A DNA stretch of 64,000 bases from Rhabditoides inermis (GCA_963966185.1 CAWZYM010000034.1:1-64000); one strand, 5' to 3'. Positions 31,754 to 44,756 are shown, counted from the first letter of the stretch. A program made the numbers and translations. The notes: generated by a model from the sequence alone, not told the origin.

Positions 31754-33938
31754 ATGCCTAACGCGTACTATTGTCACAGCTGCAGCCGCGAGGTCGCCAT
31801 TCGCAATACGGTAAGATATAGGTTATAATTTTTATTAATAGTTTTATTGTAGGATCTGATCTGTGCTGTGTGCGGGGGCGAGTTTATCGAGGAGCTGGAC
31901 CGGCCGCCTGCCATGCCTTTCCAACAGGTACGATGAGGGTGGGGAAGAGGGGTCTGAGCGTGCGTGTGTGTGTGTACTGACTGGGTGATGTACAGGGTGG
32001 GATGGATCTTTTCTCCGAGTTGAGTCGCGTCGCGCAGCAAGTCCAGCAGGACCGGGACCGGCAGAGACAGCAGGCTCCACCCCCGCGAGCCCCGCCCACA
32101 CAGTCTGCCCAGAACGGTGCTGGAGGATTATTGAATGTCGGTGATCGTGCGCTAGACTGATGTGCATTCGTATTGTTCAGTCACTGCTGGGAAGCCTCGG
32201 TACGCTGGCGGGTGCTGGGAGATCTCCATCGAGTAATTCCTCTTCTGGTTCGCAGGCTCCGCCTCCTTCTGCCCCGCCCCCTCAGCAGCAGCAGCCTCCC
32301 AATCTCGGCGCAATTTTCAATGTAGGCGTGTTGTGATGGTGGATAGACAGGAAAGGTTGTCGTTTCAGTCCCTGTTTCGGCCTCCAGGTGCGAATGCATC
32401 CGCTCCTTCCTCGACTGGCCCCTCCCATTCTGGCGCCGCCCCCTCTCACTCAAACCAAAGCGGTTCAATTGTGGGTGTCTTTAGCAATTCCCCCAACGAA
32501 GTATAATTTCTAAAAAAAAAAGGGGGGGGGGGGTGAAATGTTAGGGGTGAAATGTTGAAGTGGTGACTACGCAAGGAAATGTGCAGTGAACGAGTGCGTG
32601 CTATGGGATGTGATGATATTTTTTATTTGCTTCGAAACTGAAAAAGTGTTATTATATGTGTTGTTTCAGCCGATGCACGCTGGGCAGGCGCCGAATCAGC
32701 AGCCGCATGCGCAGCCCCGACAGCCGATGGACTTCGCGAATCTGCTGTTCGGAGGACAGGGCATTCCCGCCTACAATCAGGGACCACAGCAGCCTCGCAG
32801 GGTAGGTGTTATCCGTTCAGATCCCCTCGAAGTACTGTTTTTTTAGTTCCACTTTGTGAGTGGCGGTGCGGGTGTGCAGGAGGGTCTGGGGGACATGAGC
32901 GCTGCCGGATTGGCCGCTGCTCAACAGGGCGCGGCGGCGGCAGGAGGAGGAGGCGACCAGGGAGGCGCTGCCCTCCAGGCATTCCTCAACAACCTGCTCA
33001 GCAACATTGGACAGGACATGAACATCCAGATATCCATCAATGGGGGACAGGGCGTGCCGTGAGTGGACCGGGAAGGAGGAGTTGATGTCGTTGATGGATG
33101 TGTTGCAGTCTGATCCATGGCAACCCGGGAGACTATGCTTGGGGAGCGGGCGGACTGGACAGAATCGTCACGCAGCTGCTCAACCAGGTGAGGAAGGAGT
33201 GGTAGGAGGGTGTGTGTGTTTGTTGCTCTCCGCGTGCTCTCTGTACTTGTGGTGACAGTAGATGAGTGCCGGATCGCAACCTAATCGTCCTCTCCGTTTG
33301 TTTTGTTCTTCTTCTTCTCGTTCCCTTCCTCTTGCACGAGTTATTTGCGTAGAGTGGGTTGTTTGGCTAGTAACTTGTCTCTCTCTTGCTCTCTGCCTTT
33401 CTCCCCTTGTCTCGATGACGGATGCCTTTCGCGGTCTGTTCGAGATCGTTCGCCTCATCGCACCATCTGTTCTGTATGATCTGCTTGTGAGTAGTGTCTG
33501 TCATCTTACTGTTGTCTGTTACCCGTTGCTTGTGTTGCAGGTGGATGGCCAGCCGGCTCGAGTCGGCATCGCCGAGACTGATCTGCGCAGGATTCCCGAG
33601 ATTGAGGTGGTTGTGAGGGGAGGGGGTGGATGAGATGTGCGGTTGCAGGTGAACGAGAAACACGTAGAGAATGGCACGCAGTGCACGACGTGCATGGAGA
33701 CGTTCGTGCTGGGGGAGCGTGTGTGCGAGCTGTCGTGCCACCACATCTTCCACCGCGCGTGCCTCGAGCCGTGGCTCACTCGCTCGCCCACCTGCCCCAT
33801 CTGCAGACATGACGTGAGTGCGCGCAGCATGCGTGCTCATGCCCGTCTGCTCCCTTTCAGATCGACCCTTCTGCGTGGCCGGAGCCCTCGGCGGCTGCCC
33901 ATCCAGGCCCTGCTGGAGACGACCTCGATCTAGACTGA
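31754..33938 (+). CDS. RNF126/RNF115-like RING-H2 E3 ubiquitin ligase
   Basis: Eleven exons (31754-31810, 31853-31927, 31996-32136, 32181-32321, 32369-32470, 32670-32801, 32880-33058, 33109-33187, 33541-33606 or 33612, 33649-33813, 33861-33938) give about 404 residues. The N-terminal zinc ribbon [14 protein letters not shown]...[13 protein letters not shown] is the BCA2 zinc finger, which in human RNF126 binds ubiquitin and BAG6. A long Gln/Pro/Ala-rich middle follows, then [20 protein letters not shown] and a C-terminal RING-H2: [29 protein letters not shown]. All eight metal ligands are present. The protein handles quality control and endosomal substrates in other animals. It starts 286 nt after the NOB1 stop on the same strand. 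The exon 9/10 junction has two in-frame choices. Confidence 0.93.
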
Positions 33939-34341
33939 ACGACTACTCAATCATACCACATCTTTCCCCACTCCCATTTGCTTTGTTTTGCTGTCTGGTC
34001 AGGATTTTGTACATAGTATCATGCTGGTACTGTAGTTGTCGAGTGAGTAATACTTCGGTGACACTGGTCCTCTCGGCCATCGGAGAACTATGCCGATTCT
34101 TATTTGCTGAATATATCGAATTGGATTTTTTAGTACTCACTGTATACTTGTTGTATTTGTATAAATTCATTTGGTGATAATAAATTCTACGAGTGAGCGC
34201 TCTTGTCGAATGGTCGTTCTTTGCATTCTCGAAAGCGTTTCAGAATCGCAGATATTACTTGAGATAGCACTCACTCACACCTGCACGCTATGCCCTATTC
34301 CTCACACTTATGTCCAAATCTCTCTCCGTCTCCCCCTCCCC

Positions 34342-34355
<14 letters not shown>

Positions 34356-34397
<42 letters not shown>
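34356..34397. repeat. (CT)n tract upstream of the FAM135 gene
   Basis: A perfect CT dinucleotide run inside the spacer 33939-34577. The rest of this spacer shows no gene; it contains the 3' flank of the RING gene and the 5' flank of the FAM135 gene. Confidence 0.8.
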
Positions 34398-34400
<3 letters not shown>

Positions 34401-34577
34401 GTTATACGTAATCGGTGTGGTAAGGGATGTGATCCCGTTCCCGTGTGCAGCATGATCGATTCCCGTTTTGGTTGGCTGTGCGCTGTTCACTCCCGTATCT
34501 GCAGCTTTCGCCTCTCGGCCCGTGGGTGTGTGTCCTGTGTGATGCGAGTCTGATCCGTGTCCGCTGCGTTGCCGACG

Positions 34578-37387
34578 ATGCGCGTCGAGCTACACCCCCA
34601 GTACTCCATCTTCCTGCTCCTCGACGAGCTGTGCAATGTCGACCTGCACAACCGGGGCTACTATCAGGTACGCACGAGTGCTGATGAGTGAGTGACGAGT
34701 GATTGGCAGGTGCGCGTGCTCCCTAAGACTTCTCCCGATGTGACTGTGGATGTGAAACTGCACCGCAGCGAGGCCGCCGATAACTGTGAGTGGCGCGAGG
34801 GGGATTGGGATGAGCCCGTTGCTAGCGATGCTGCCGGCGTGTGTGCTGGATGGGGTGGCTGTGAGTCGGACGGTGGAGTTGGTGTACGCGGACGAGGAGC
34901 TGCAGCTGCGTGACGCATTCCAGGTGGGTGCAGAGTGGAGGGGGGAGGGGGGAGGGGGCTGACTTCCTCGTTCAGGTGGTGCTGCGCTGTCCGTCCGGCG
35001 GCGGCGTGCGCCATCCGCCCCCTCTCGAACTAGTCGTCGAGCTGTGGTACGCCGAGAGGGACAAGCCGCCCAAAAACGACACCTTCACCCTACTCACCAA
35101 GAGGACCCTCCAGGTCGGTGGTGGCTGGGTGTTGTGGTGCCTACGTGTGTTGTCTAGGTGTCGCTGCACCCGCACCGCCTGCAGAGCGCCTTCCGCCCCG
35201 TCCTTTTCGAGTTCTTCGCTTTCGCCAAGGTCAACTTGGGTGAGTTGGAGAAGGACAGGCGAGTGAATGCGTCGATGTGCAGGTGTGCTGGCGTCGCTGA
35301 TGACTGTGATGCCTCGCCGCCGCAAGCCGCCGCCCGATCCCGTATGTATAGTGTGTTGTTGTGAGATATGCTCGACTCGCATAGGCGCTGTCTCCGAAGC
35401 TGCGCGAGTTGCACTCGGAGTGCGTGTCTGCCCTGCTGCACTCTCTCCACTCGATACAGACACAGGTGGAAGAGGCCAAGCAGCGCGGCTGGATTGCCGG
35501 CCACGTCAACATCGGTGGGTGGAGGGCGAAGTGGGAGGGGCGACAGACGAGTGTGGCAGAAGTGATGGACGTGGCGTCGTGTATGGCCGACTCTCTGGCG
35601 CGGCTCGAGTCGGCGCGGCAGCCGTGGCAGCAGCTGGAGCTGGACGCTGCGGAGATGAGCAGACAGCTGGACACGCACGTGAGACACGCGGTCGAACTGC
35701 TCGCGGGAAGCAGGGGTGGGTGGAAGAAGAGAGGAGAGGGGAGGAGACGATGGTTGCAGGTCTGTTCTCGGCGCTGCTGCGAGAGCACTCGGAGTGGCTG
35801 TGGAAGCGGCAGGGCGAGGCGTTCTTCTTCCAGGAGCGCGCCCTCTCCTCCCTCCCGCACGCCGGTCTCTCTCCCTCGCAGGCAGCCGACCTACACGCCG
35901 CAGTCACTGCTGGCAAGTCAGTCTCTCAGTCATTCGACTAGTATTCATGGTCATCATGATTCAGGTACATGTCTGCTCTGCCTCGCGCTGTCCTCTTCTG
36001 CTCTGCCACCGATTCCCCCCACAACGAGATGCGAGATTATCTTGGTTCTCGGATTTGTGTTACCCAACTGTTTCAGCCCGGTCATCTTCGAGGAGCGCTT
36101 CCTTCCGTCCCTCGTCGATGTCAACGTCAGAGTGCCGGTGAGTGGAGTGAGGAAAGCGGGGGACTGACGGTAGTGTGTTGAGACTCCGCCGTGTGAGATG
36201 CAGCGGCAGCGCACGTTGTCCCGAGTGCTGGCGAGTGCGCGCCGGAAGAGCCTCGATTCCCTCATGGGTCGGAGTGTGCGGGAGAGGAAGAACAGACACG
36301 GCAGTCTGGTCGCAGCCCTCAATGGAGAGGACGCAGTCAAGACGGAGAAGGGCACTCCCCGACTGGTGGCCGCCAGAGAGGGCGGCGGCAAGGACACGGG
36401 GGAAGGGAAGGAGAGGGAGCACGGGCATGCGCCCATCGAGAACCCCATGAAGGAGCTGCGACTCGACTGCCAACAGAGGGGTGAGTCGTGTGTGATTACT
36501 CTGTGACATTGTGCTTTGTAGCGGAGACGGTGTCCGTTCCGTCTCCTCGCCGCTCGCTCGGCCCTCTGCTCGCATTCGTGCACGAGCGGGAGTCTATGAA
36601 GGCGCGCCTCGCCGACAAGAGATACGACGGCTGTCTGTACAGGTGGGCTGCGCTGTCTCTGTTGTGTGGATGAGTATGTGTGTGTGTGTGGCAGTGAGCT
36701 GGCGTCTCGCGGCACACTCGGTCCGTCCTCGCAAGGTCGGGCTGCGGCACGCGGCGACCACCTTCCCCATCTGGTCGTGCTGGTACACGGCCTGGAAGGC
36801 GGCTCCGAAGACCTCTCTCCCTACCGCAACTTCCTCCGCCTCACCCTCCGCCAGTCGCCCATCTCGTTCCTGATGAGCCGCGTCAACCAGGTTGGCAGGG
36901 AGCGAAGGGGGCGTGTGTGGAGGGGGGAGTGGGGTGGACAGTGTGTGCTTTCAGATGGACACGTGGACGGACCTGGAGGGTCTGGGGCGGAATCTGCTGG
37001 AGGAGGTGCGCGAGCACATGGACGCCATGCCACACCGACCCACCAGAGTATCGTCAGTCCCTCACACCGCACATACGACAACCTTCGTGTTGAGGTTCAT
37101 CGCGCACTCTCTGGGCGGTATCATTGTGCGCACGGCGATGGGGCTGTCGTCGTACGACGAAGGGGGCGTGTTGTGTGGGGGCGGGGCGGAGTGGCTGCAT
37201 CCGCTCCTGCACACTCTTCTCACCCTCAACACCCCCCACCTCGGTCTGGCCTACGGGGCTCGGGCGGCGCACTGGGGGGTGGCGGTGGTGCAGTGGGTGA
37301 AGAAGAGCAGGTGGGGAGAGAAAGAGAGAGAGAGAGGGAGAGAGGGAGAGGGAGAGGGAGGGAGAGAGAGAGAGAGAGAGGGAGAGG

Positions 37388-37418
<31 letters not shown>

Positions 37419-37443
37419 AGAGAGAGAGAGAAAGAGGGAGAGG

Positions 37444-37480
<37 letters not shown>

Positions 37481-40157
37481 AGAGAGAGAGATGCCTTTGT
37501 AGGAGCATCGAGCAGTTGACGATGAAAGACGCGGCGCAGTTCCGAGACACCTTTCTCTATCGTCTTGCCTCCAACCGCGCTTTCAGCAGGTTCAAGTCCG
37601 TCCTACTCGTCGGAAGCCCCGGTGGGTACAGGAAACATAATTGATGTTTTCTTGGTGTATAATTGTTTGAACATGTAACCCGAGCGCTTATATTGACGTA
37701 GTGGTGACTTGTTCGCTTGCCGTGATTCAGCTGTGAATGAAGCACGTACAGCCTTGTTTACTTATTCGCCTAATCAGTATTTCTGGAATGTGTTTGTTTG
37801 TTTGTTTGTTTATCAGCCTGATTCCGACATGTACATACAATGGTAGCATGATGGGTTATCTGGAAGCACACACAATCCTACAGTGGGGTATTGGGGCTTC
37901 TTGGCTGGAACAGTGCGGCGCGAGTCCTGACTGTTCATGGTAGATGGGCGTGAACATCGCGAAGTGACCAGTTCCGGATGCGAGGCGTGGTAGAAGATCT
38001 TGAAAGACTGCCGCCGCCGATGGTAGGGCTTTCAGAGAGTGAGAGTGGGTTCACGCGCCCCACCGGGAGGTAGTGGAATTCGGTGGAACAATTGCCCGCG
38101 AGGGGAATCGAACCAGCGACCGTTCACTTAGCAAGCTGTGACGCTATCCACTTGGCCAACCCGGCCTTCTGGAATGTGTTGTCAGATGTCAGGCCCACCG
38201 ATTATCTCGCATAGATGGAGGAGGATTTCGATTGGCGGTATTTACCATGGATTAACAGATTAACACACTCAATTTGCGTAAACAGTGACTACGCTGACAG
38301 AGGAATCCGGTCTGATTATCTGCGTAGTCGTGATATTTGCATTTTAACATCGGATTATTTCAAAGAACCTGAATCGTTGTTTTGAGATTTGAACACTATT
38401 TTGACGAGACGCTAACGAGAGCTGGAGTGCTGGAAATTGCTAACGATTTTAGTTTTCTTGGATTCTGAACACATGTTGGATTCTGAACATATAAAGAGTA
38501 CATGTTGTTAGCGAGGGAGTCGATCTAATTACATATACATTATATTATGGGGTTGTTTTGTATCACGTGGTTGTGGGAACGCCAATATGTGCAAGAGTGC
38601 AGTGCCTTCACCGGCTTTTCCTTTTTCGGCGATGATATATACGAGGAATGAAAGTGCAACAACGCTTGAGAGTCGAGTAAAATGAGCAGACAAAACGAAT
38701 GAGATAAGTGGGAATAGATTCTCTCCCTCTGTCCTCTATAGATGTGTGGCTGTGACGCATGTCATGTATTTTCGGCGGCCTTCCCATGTGTCTCGGCTTT
38801 TGCTTGTTTGCCGTCGACTGCGGAAACCGATTTGTTGAATGTCAGCTGGAATTATCCAGGATTAAGCATGGAATACTGTAAGTAGTAAGTGGGCGTTTTC
38901 AGGCGATGTGTACGTGCCGAGCCACTCGGCTCTGTTGCAGAGCTGCAAGGCGGCGGCGAGGGACGGTAGCGCCCTCGGGGCTGCGTACAAGGGTGGGTGG
39001 AGGGGAAGGAGGAGAGGGAAGAGAGGGAGGAGGGTGTGTTGCAGAGATGCTGTCGTTCGTGCAGTTGGATGTGATGCAGTCTCCGAGGGGCACGCAACTC
39101 GTGCGATACACTGCCTTCCCCGACACCACAGCCGTCGCCGCCACCCACAGGATCACTGGACGGGCTGGTGAGACGAGAGAGGGGGGGGGGAGGAGCTGCA
39201 ATGTTGCGCGTTCCCACGGTTCGTAAAGGTCTTTCCGTGTTCTTTTCGATGTCTCGGCGGACTCTTGGGAACATTGGCGCGTGACTTTTCCCCAATTCTC
39301 CTCGCTTATTGCACCCGCCGTTTCTCTGTTTCTTTTGATAATCGCTATCACGCGGCGTCGCTTGAATGCTACTATCAAGTATCAAGCCTGATATGTTATC
39401 AAAATATCACTGTGGCTGTGTGTGTTGATAGCAATTCTGCGTCGCTTTTCGATGCTGCGAAGACATGCGAATGGAGGGTTTGAGAGAGAAGAACGAATGT
39501 ATGCAGGTGTTTTGTGGATTGAATCGCGCCACCTGAAAAGGTTTCTGTGTGTGCGAAAAAGCGGGGGTGACGAGAGATTATTCGGAGAGAACATGGTCGG
39601 GGGCAGAGATTGCTGTCGGTTGGTGGGAAAGAGAGAGGAGAGAGGGGAGGAAAAGAGGGAGAGAAAGTAGGAAACGTGCCCCCCAGGCAGTTATGTTGTT
39701 GTCTGAGAATGGAGATGTTTTAGGTGGGAAAGGGGAAGTGAACAAGCAAGTGAGAGAGGCGAGGGAAAGATGAGGGAAGGAATGGGATTGGATGGTTGAT
39801 TGCGTTGTCTATTCGCAATAGGTAATAGGGAAAACAGGAGACAATTCTGCAAAGCGGAAGAAGAGAGAGCCCCCATCCTCTTTCCTCAATCACATGACTC
39901 GAAGGTTCAGTCACGTTCCGTTTTGTTTTCCACACCCACTTCTGACCAGCAAAACCTTGTGGTGAAAGAAGTGTTTTTCGAAGAGTTTTGTGTAAAGTTC
40001 TCATGAAAGACATATGAGAGCGAGTGTTGTTAGGAGGGAAGCATGTGACCGGGAGTTCCTCGTTCACTCTTTCGTTGCAGCTCACACGGCGCCTGTCGAC
40101 GATGACGTCTTCATCGAGAAACTCCTGTCCATATCTGCTGTCAGACACTTCATCTAG
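34578..40157 (+). CDS. FAM135: FAM135-family protein with C-terminal serine lipase-like domain
   Basis: About twenty exons, from 34578-34667 to 40081-40157. Well-supported ones include 34826-34923, 34976-35113, 35158-35239, 35385-35514, 35560-35715, 36183-36480, 36695-36890, 36955-37052, 37095-37310, 37503-37621, 38903-38992 and 39045-39167. The N-terminal DUF3657 region begins with FLLLDELCNVDLHNRGYYQ. The C-terminal DUF676 alpha/beta hydrolase has HLVVLVHGLEGGSEDL, the nucleophile elbow SFIAHSLGGIIVRTA, TLNTPHLGLAYGA, then GDVYVPSHSALL and GRAAHTAPVDDDVFIEKLL, which align with the Asp and His regions of human FAM135A/B. Total length is shorter than in vertebrates because the central disordered part is small. 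The reading phase between 35965 and 36137 is unresolved. The intron 37622-38902 holds a tRNA-derived SINE. The enzymatic substrate is unknown in the family. Confidence 0.9.
37311..37490 (+). repeat. (GA)n tract in a FAM135 intron
   Basis: Purine-only stretch of GAGAGA and GGGAGA units filling the short intron between the exons 37095-37310 and 37503-37621. Open frames crossing it are not coding. Confidence 0.85.
38040..38166 (-). mobile_element. tRNA-Ser-like SINE in a FAM135 intron
   Basis: On the minus strand an A box TGGCCAAGTGG (38148-38158) and a B box GGTTCGATTCC (38104-38114) are spaced as in a class II tRNA, with a TTGCTAA loop resembling the tRNA-Ser(GCT) anticodon loop between them. 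Acceptor pairing is broken, so this is a tRNA-derived retroposon head and not a tRNA gene. The downstream body towards 38040 contains the inverted-looking ACCGGGAGG region. Antisense to the host gene. Confidence 0.65.
39168..40080 (+). other. Long last intron of the FAM135 gene
   Basis: Between the exon ending GGACGGGCTG (39167) and the last exon starting at 40081. Purine-rich around 39630-39770. No separate gene is recognised. Confidence 0.55.
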
Positions 40158-40581
40158 CCAACACTCGCATCATTCACTTGCACACTTAACATTTCATCGG
40201 TCTCACCAATTTCTCACATTCCTAATCAGCGGATCAGTTCATGTGTATGTAGTATATATGTATTTATGTGCAGACAAAGTTATCTAAAATATTTTTATGT
40301 TGTTTCTGCATCTGCATGTTACAAATCGAGTCATGGAAATGGGTAAATACAGTCTACTGAGTCGGCGCTGTGTGCGCGACACGACCAGAATACACCGTGA
40401 ATGGGGAATATATATTGAGAGGTGAATAAAACAATAGGGGGTTAAATATGGCGATGAACGTAGATGAATGGCGAGGGTGGGAGCGCGCGAGGGAGACTGG
40501 GCAGGGACATGACGGTACTGCACACACAGCACTGGGTGTACTGCATAAACAGTATGGACCGACCGGGAGACCTCACACAGC
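40158..40581. other. Convergent spacer FAM135/antizyme
   Basis: Holds the 3' UTRs of the plus-strand FAM135 and minus-strand antizyme genes. No other feature is recognised. Confidence 0.5.
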
Positions 40582-42037
40582 TCAGATGACGTAGCTCATG
40601 ACGAAGAAGCTCGACGAGTCAAGCTTCACCGGCAGAGTGTCCGGAGCGAGGGGGCGGAATCCGATGTAACGGAGAGTGCGAGGAAAGCCGTCCTGAATAC
40701 AAGAAATGAACATCTGGAGAGAGAGAGAGAGAGAGAGAGAGAGCGGATGGGGAAGAGGAGTGGAGATACGTACCTGGATGGTTAGATCGGCGCGCGGGAA
40801 GACAGCGACGACCCTCTTGAGGCCGAGCTGCTCCTCGCAGAACTCGAGCAGGTTCACAAACCTCTCCTTGGACACCTTGCGGGGGTCCTGCTCAGAGGGC
40901 AGCACCAGAGCAAGGCTCTCCTGGTCGACGATCGCCCACGACCAGTCTGCGCTCACGGCGCTCACCTGCAATCCAAGTGTGACAACAATCATAGGAAAGG
41001 AAGAGAGTCTAACTCACCATCTTCGACAGTTCATCTGCGTTGTTTGCGACACAGTGGGGGACGTCAGGAACACCACGTGACCCCGGTAGGGGACGCGGTG
41101 CAGCTGCAACAACGACTTCAACAAGTACATTCCACTGTTTGCTAATATGACTATAACGTCTATTGCTATAAAACTCGGTCAATCAATCAATAGCGTAGAG
41201 GAGGAGGCAACAGATTGGAGTAAGCGATAGCCTTATCGGGATTGATACGGGAGAGAGGGCATCGCGTGATCGGTATCGATTCGCATATGCAATGTCCAAT
41301 GCGAGAATGCTCCATGGCTCGTGTGAGTCATACGCATGCATGAAATAAATGATGTCATTCGCACAATTTTGTTCTGTGTGATCTCTGTGATATCGACTGC
41401 GCTCGCTCTTTCACGAGCATGAAAGCGAATGAGAGATACTCGATCGATACTATCAACATTTGTGACCATCACCACATGTTAGTGGAGAAAGATGCACCGA
41501 GTGCACTGAAAGAACATTCGACAACAAATCCTTTCCCTTCATGTCTATTCGTCAACAGCAGACAGATCGCGAAAAAGCGATAACATGGTCATGTGAGCGA
41601 GACGCACGTTTTCGTCCGCGCTAGACAGCAGTCAGCTGACTGAGCGAGCGGTCTAGAAGCGTTCAGGTGGATAACGATAAGCAAGCAACATCGACACTTC
41701 GATGATACGTCTCACATCATCCACGAACGCACGGCTGCATACTAGTTTGCGGGTCATTATCAAAATGCGGCCGATTTGGAATAAAAACACGTATTAATTT
41801 GGAAGTTTTGTATTTTGGGTTTTGTGTTATGTCTGCACCTATGAGTAAACCATTATTAAATGCTCCTATATGATGTAATCTATTGAGAGAACCACCGCGG
41901 TCAATTTGAAAGGAAAGTGTAGAGCAGTGCGTGAATGAAAGAAAATTTCGAAATGAGACCATTCGTATCAATAATTCAACATGCAATTAAACTCACGGAT
42001 TGAAATTGGAATTATTGGAGACGATACTAGTCGACAT
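40582..42037 (-). CDS. OAZ: Ornithine decarboxylase antizyme (needs +1 frameshift)
   Basis: Exons 41997-42037, 41018-41103, 40774-40965 and 40582-40692. ORF1 starts MSTSIVSNNSN and stops at TGA 41064-41066 after only 26 codons. Shifting +1 at the TCC codon before that TGA joins it to ORF2, which runs through the remaining exons to the stop at 40582, giving about 142 residues. ORF2 has the antizyme core: DWSWAIVDQESLALVLP, then FVNLLEFCEEQLG (the ODC-binding helix region), VVAVFPRADL, and the end LRYIGFRPLAP...FFVMSYVI. Antizyme binds ornithine decarboxylase monomers and sends them to the proteasome; its frameshifting is induced by polyamines. The protein is shorter than vertebrate antizymes, mainly in the N-terminal part. 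For the last exon I chose the acceptor at 40693 because it keeps the family spacing. Confidence 0.92.
41064..41075 (-). promoter_or_regulatory. Programmed +1 ribosomal frameshift site
   Basis: On the minus strand the codons read TGG TGT TCC TGA C, with TGA at 41064-41066. This is the same arrangement as the conserved antizyme shift site (Trp-Cys-Ser-stop, TCC-TGA). The frame after the stop (+1) continues without interruption through the splice at 41018 into the conserved ORF2. Any stimulatory RNA structure downstream was not established. Confidence 0.9.
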
Positions 42038-42827
42038 GGTTGATGGGTGGTTGAAGATGAAGGGGGTGCGAGCTCGCGAAAGATAGAGAGTGAATACTGA
42101 CTTGATCGCCGCCGCGCCGCGCTCGCCCCTCGCCCCGCCCTTTTCCCCCTCACTGCCCAGCACCCTCCTCGAAATGCACACTCACTCGTCAATCGATCCT
42201 AGCCGCACCCGTTGGAATGGCTTACAGTAGAGTGGCGGCTGGCGTTTTGCCAGTTTTTGGCTCCTGGAACACTTGTTCTACGCAGCTGATATTGATTCAC
42301 ATCACGTTTTGTGTTCCGCATGCGTTCCCATGTAGAAAAGTAACAAAATTCTTCAATAAAACGGGTTCTGAGCGTTTTAAACTTATCGTGTTAGGTAGTG
42401 TGTAGTGTGAAACCTTGCTTTGAAGTTACAATTACACCGACGCTTTGCAGCAGCCGGTTGTCGTCAGACCAGTCAATTCTCTTTTCAACATTATTTCTAG
42501 ATAACGGAATCTAACACTTTATGAAATTTGTCAACTATAATGTCTCCAATTCCATTTCATATTGCTCATAATCAGTCTCGATCGATGTGTCGCGCGTGAT
42601 CCTTCCGTCTTCCGCATCGCATAGATTTATTGCCGTCGGATATGTTGATACGATCGCTACGCTAGATCATTGTATAATACACATTGCGCGCAACTTATCC
42701 GTAGTTGTGATTTAGTGTACGAGTGTTCAGGTTGCCACTATTTGGCATCGACCGTTGGTGTGTTGCGTGACAGCGTGAATGTACTGCTGACGTCTGCATC
42801 ACGTGTGTTTCTGCTCAATTGTGTGAG
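42038..42827. promoter_or_regulatory. Divergent intergenic region antizyme/CDC27
   Basis: 790 bases between the antizyme start (minus) and the CDC27 start (plus), so both promoters must lie here. The antizyme side is GC-rich (42100-42180) and the CDC27 side is AT-richer. I see no clear TATA box or repeat, and no third gene. Confidence 0.45.
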
Positions 42828-44696
42828 ATGGTAGCCACGGCTATGCCTTCTCCATCCGCCATCCAGATTACGGTTAGTATTCCCACATGAACGTATTGAA
42901 TTGTTCTTTAGGGTGTGATTGGCGACTGTTTGAATCACTGCGCATACTCGGACGCGTTACTTCTCGCCGAGTTGTATCATGACAAAAGTAAGACAAGTTG
43001 GATGACTTTCGTCATCCAATGCATTCTCATCGTCACGTTTATCTGTTTCAGAGAAATGTGATGAGTCGCTGGAGTTGTTGTGCGATTGTTTGATGCGTGC
43101 CGGCCGCACGAACGAGGTGTACGCTCTTCTCATGCCCGATGCCAAGACCTCTCCGAGGCTGCGATACCTGTTCGCCAAGGTGTGCTACGACACGAACCGG
43201 TGAGTGCCATACTCATATACCGTGTTATGTGAACCTCTTTGACGTCCGTGGTTTCAGCGTGGAGGAGGCGTGTCGCTCGTTGTGTGATGGTTCGAGTGTC
43301 CGCTCGCAGCTCCACTCTATCTTCAACGGATCGTCTTCTTCTCCCTTTGCCGCTGCTCTCCTCGCCACCATCATGTGGTAAGCGCACTTCAATTTTTCGC
43401 TTGGTTCTGTTCTTGTATCATAGTTACATTGATGTGGTTATCATGTCCAATTCAGTGAGACGGGTCGCGCGGAGCGTGCGGCTGACATGTGTGCTGCGGG
43501 TGTGGAGAAGAACCCGTTCATCTGGTCGCTCGTCTCCAGATACATCGAGCTGAACGGCCAGCAAGTGGCCACTGTGTTCGAACCGATGCAGAACCGCCTC
43601 TGCCCTGGAGAGGATCTCTCCCTACTCACCAAGTACATTTTTAAAATTCATTTTCGTTTTTGAATGCTTGGATAGAATAGATGGTAACGTGTTGTGTTGT
43701 AGGGAGATGGAGGTGGACGAGGAAGACGCGGCAGTGGCTGCGGCGGCGGCGGCTTCCATCTCCGAAGACGTCGTCCAGATGACTCCCCAGAATGTCATCG
43801 CTCCGCCCCCTGCTATCAAGGTATTGTTGGCGGATTGTATCGCTAGAATTTTGTGTGTTTTAAGATGATGCTAATTGTTGTTGTAGCCGGCGGCTCCCCG
43901 GAAGACTCTCCGTTCGTCGATGGCGGCCACAGAAACACCCGAGATGAGGAGGTACGCGAGTACTTTACTTTGCTGTACTTTACTTTACTCTTAAATATTA
44001 TACTGATTCAATTATTACATTGTTATAGGAGTTCTCGGTTGTTTGCCCACTCTCAGGATTCTGAGAATGTGGCCCTTCGCGGCGGCCGGCTCTTCAAGGG
44101 TACTGGAAAGGTAAGTAATTGTTTTGCTTTTGTTAACTTCGTTAATGTATTTGCGTTGTTTATGGTACGTTGTTTGTTGGAGATGCAGCAGCTGCGGAGT
44201 ACGACGCGTATCAATGAGAACTCGGCGGTGTCTCCTCGAGGAGGAGGAGTGGCTCCCAGGACGACCCGAAGCAGGGACACCCGGCAGCAGCCACTCGGGA
44301 ACAGCAAGGAGAACGCGCCCCGCAGCCTCTCCGGAAGCAGTCAGTGCAGAGATGAGAGAAGGAGGGATGGGAATGACACTGTGTTTGCAGGCACGTCCAT
44401 CTCTTCTGTCGCCTCGATGGGCACTCCGAACATGCAGCAGCTGCCGCCCACCCCGGCCGACGTGAAGAGTGCGGCAGAGGCGGAGAAGACACTCAACGCC
44501 AAGGCCGCCGCCGCACTCGTCGACCCCGCCACCAGTCAGTACACTTCCACTTCTCTGTCTCTGTCTCTGTCTCTGTCTCTGTCTCTGTCTCTGTCTCTGT
44601 CTCTGTCTCTGTCTCTGTCTCTGTCTCTGTCTCTGTCTCTGTCTCTGTCTCTGTCTCTGTCTCTGTCTCTGTCTCTGTCTCTGTCTCTCTCTCCCC

Positions 44697-44756
<60 letters not shown>

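Noticed and set aside
40694..40714. Seven-codon extension (MFISCIQ) of antizyme exon 4
   Set aside because: The upstream AG is a possible acceptor, but using it would insert residues into a stretch whose length is conserved in antizymes.
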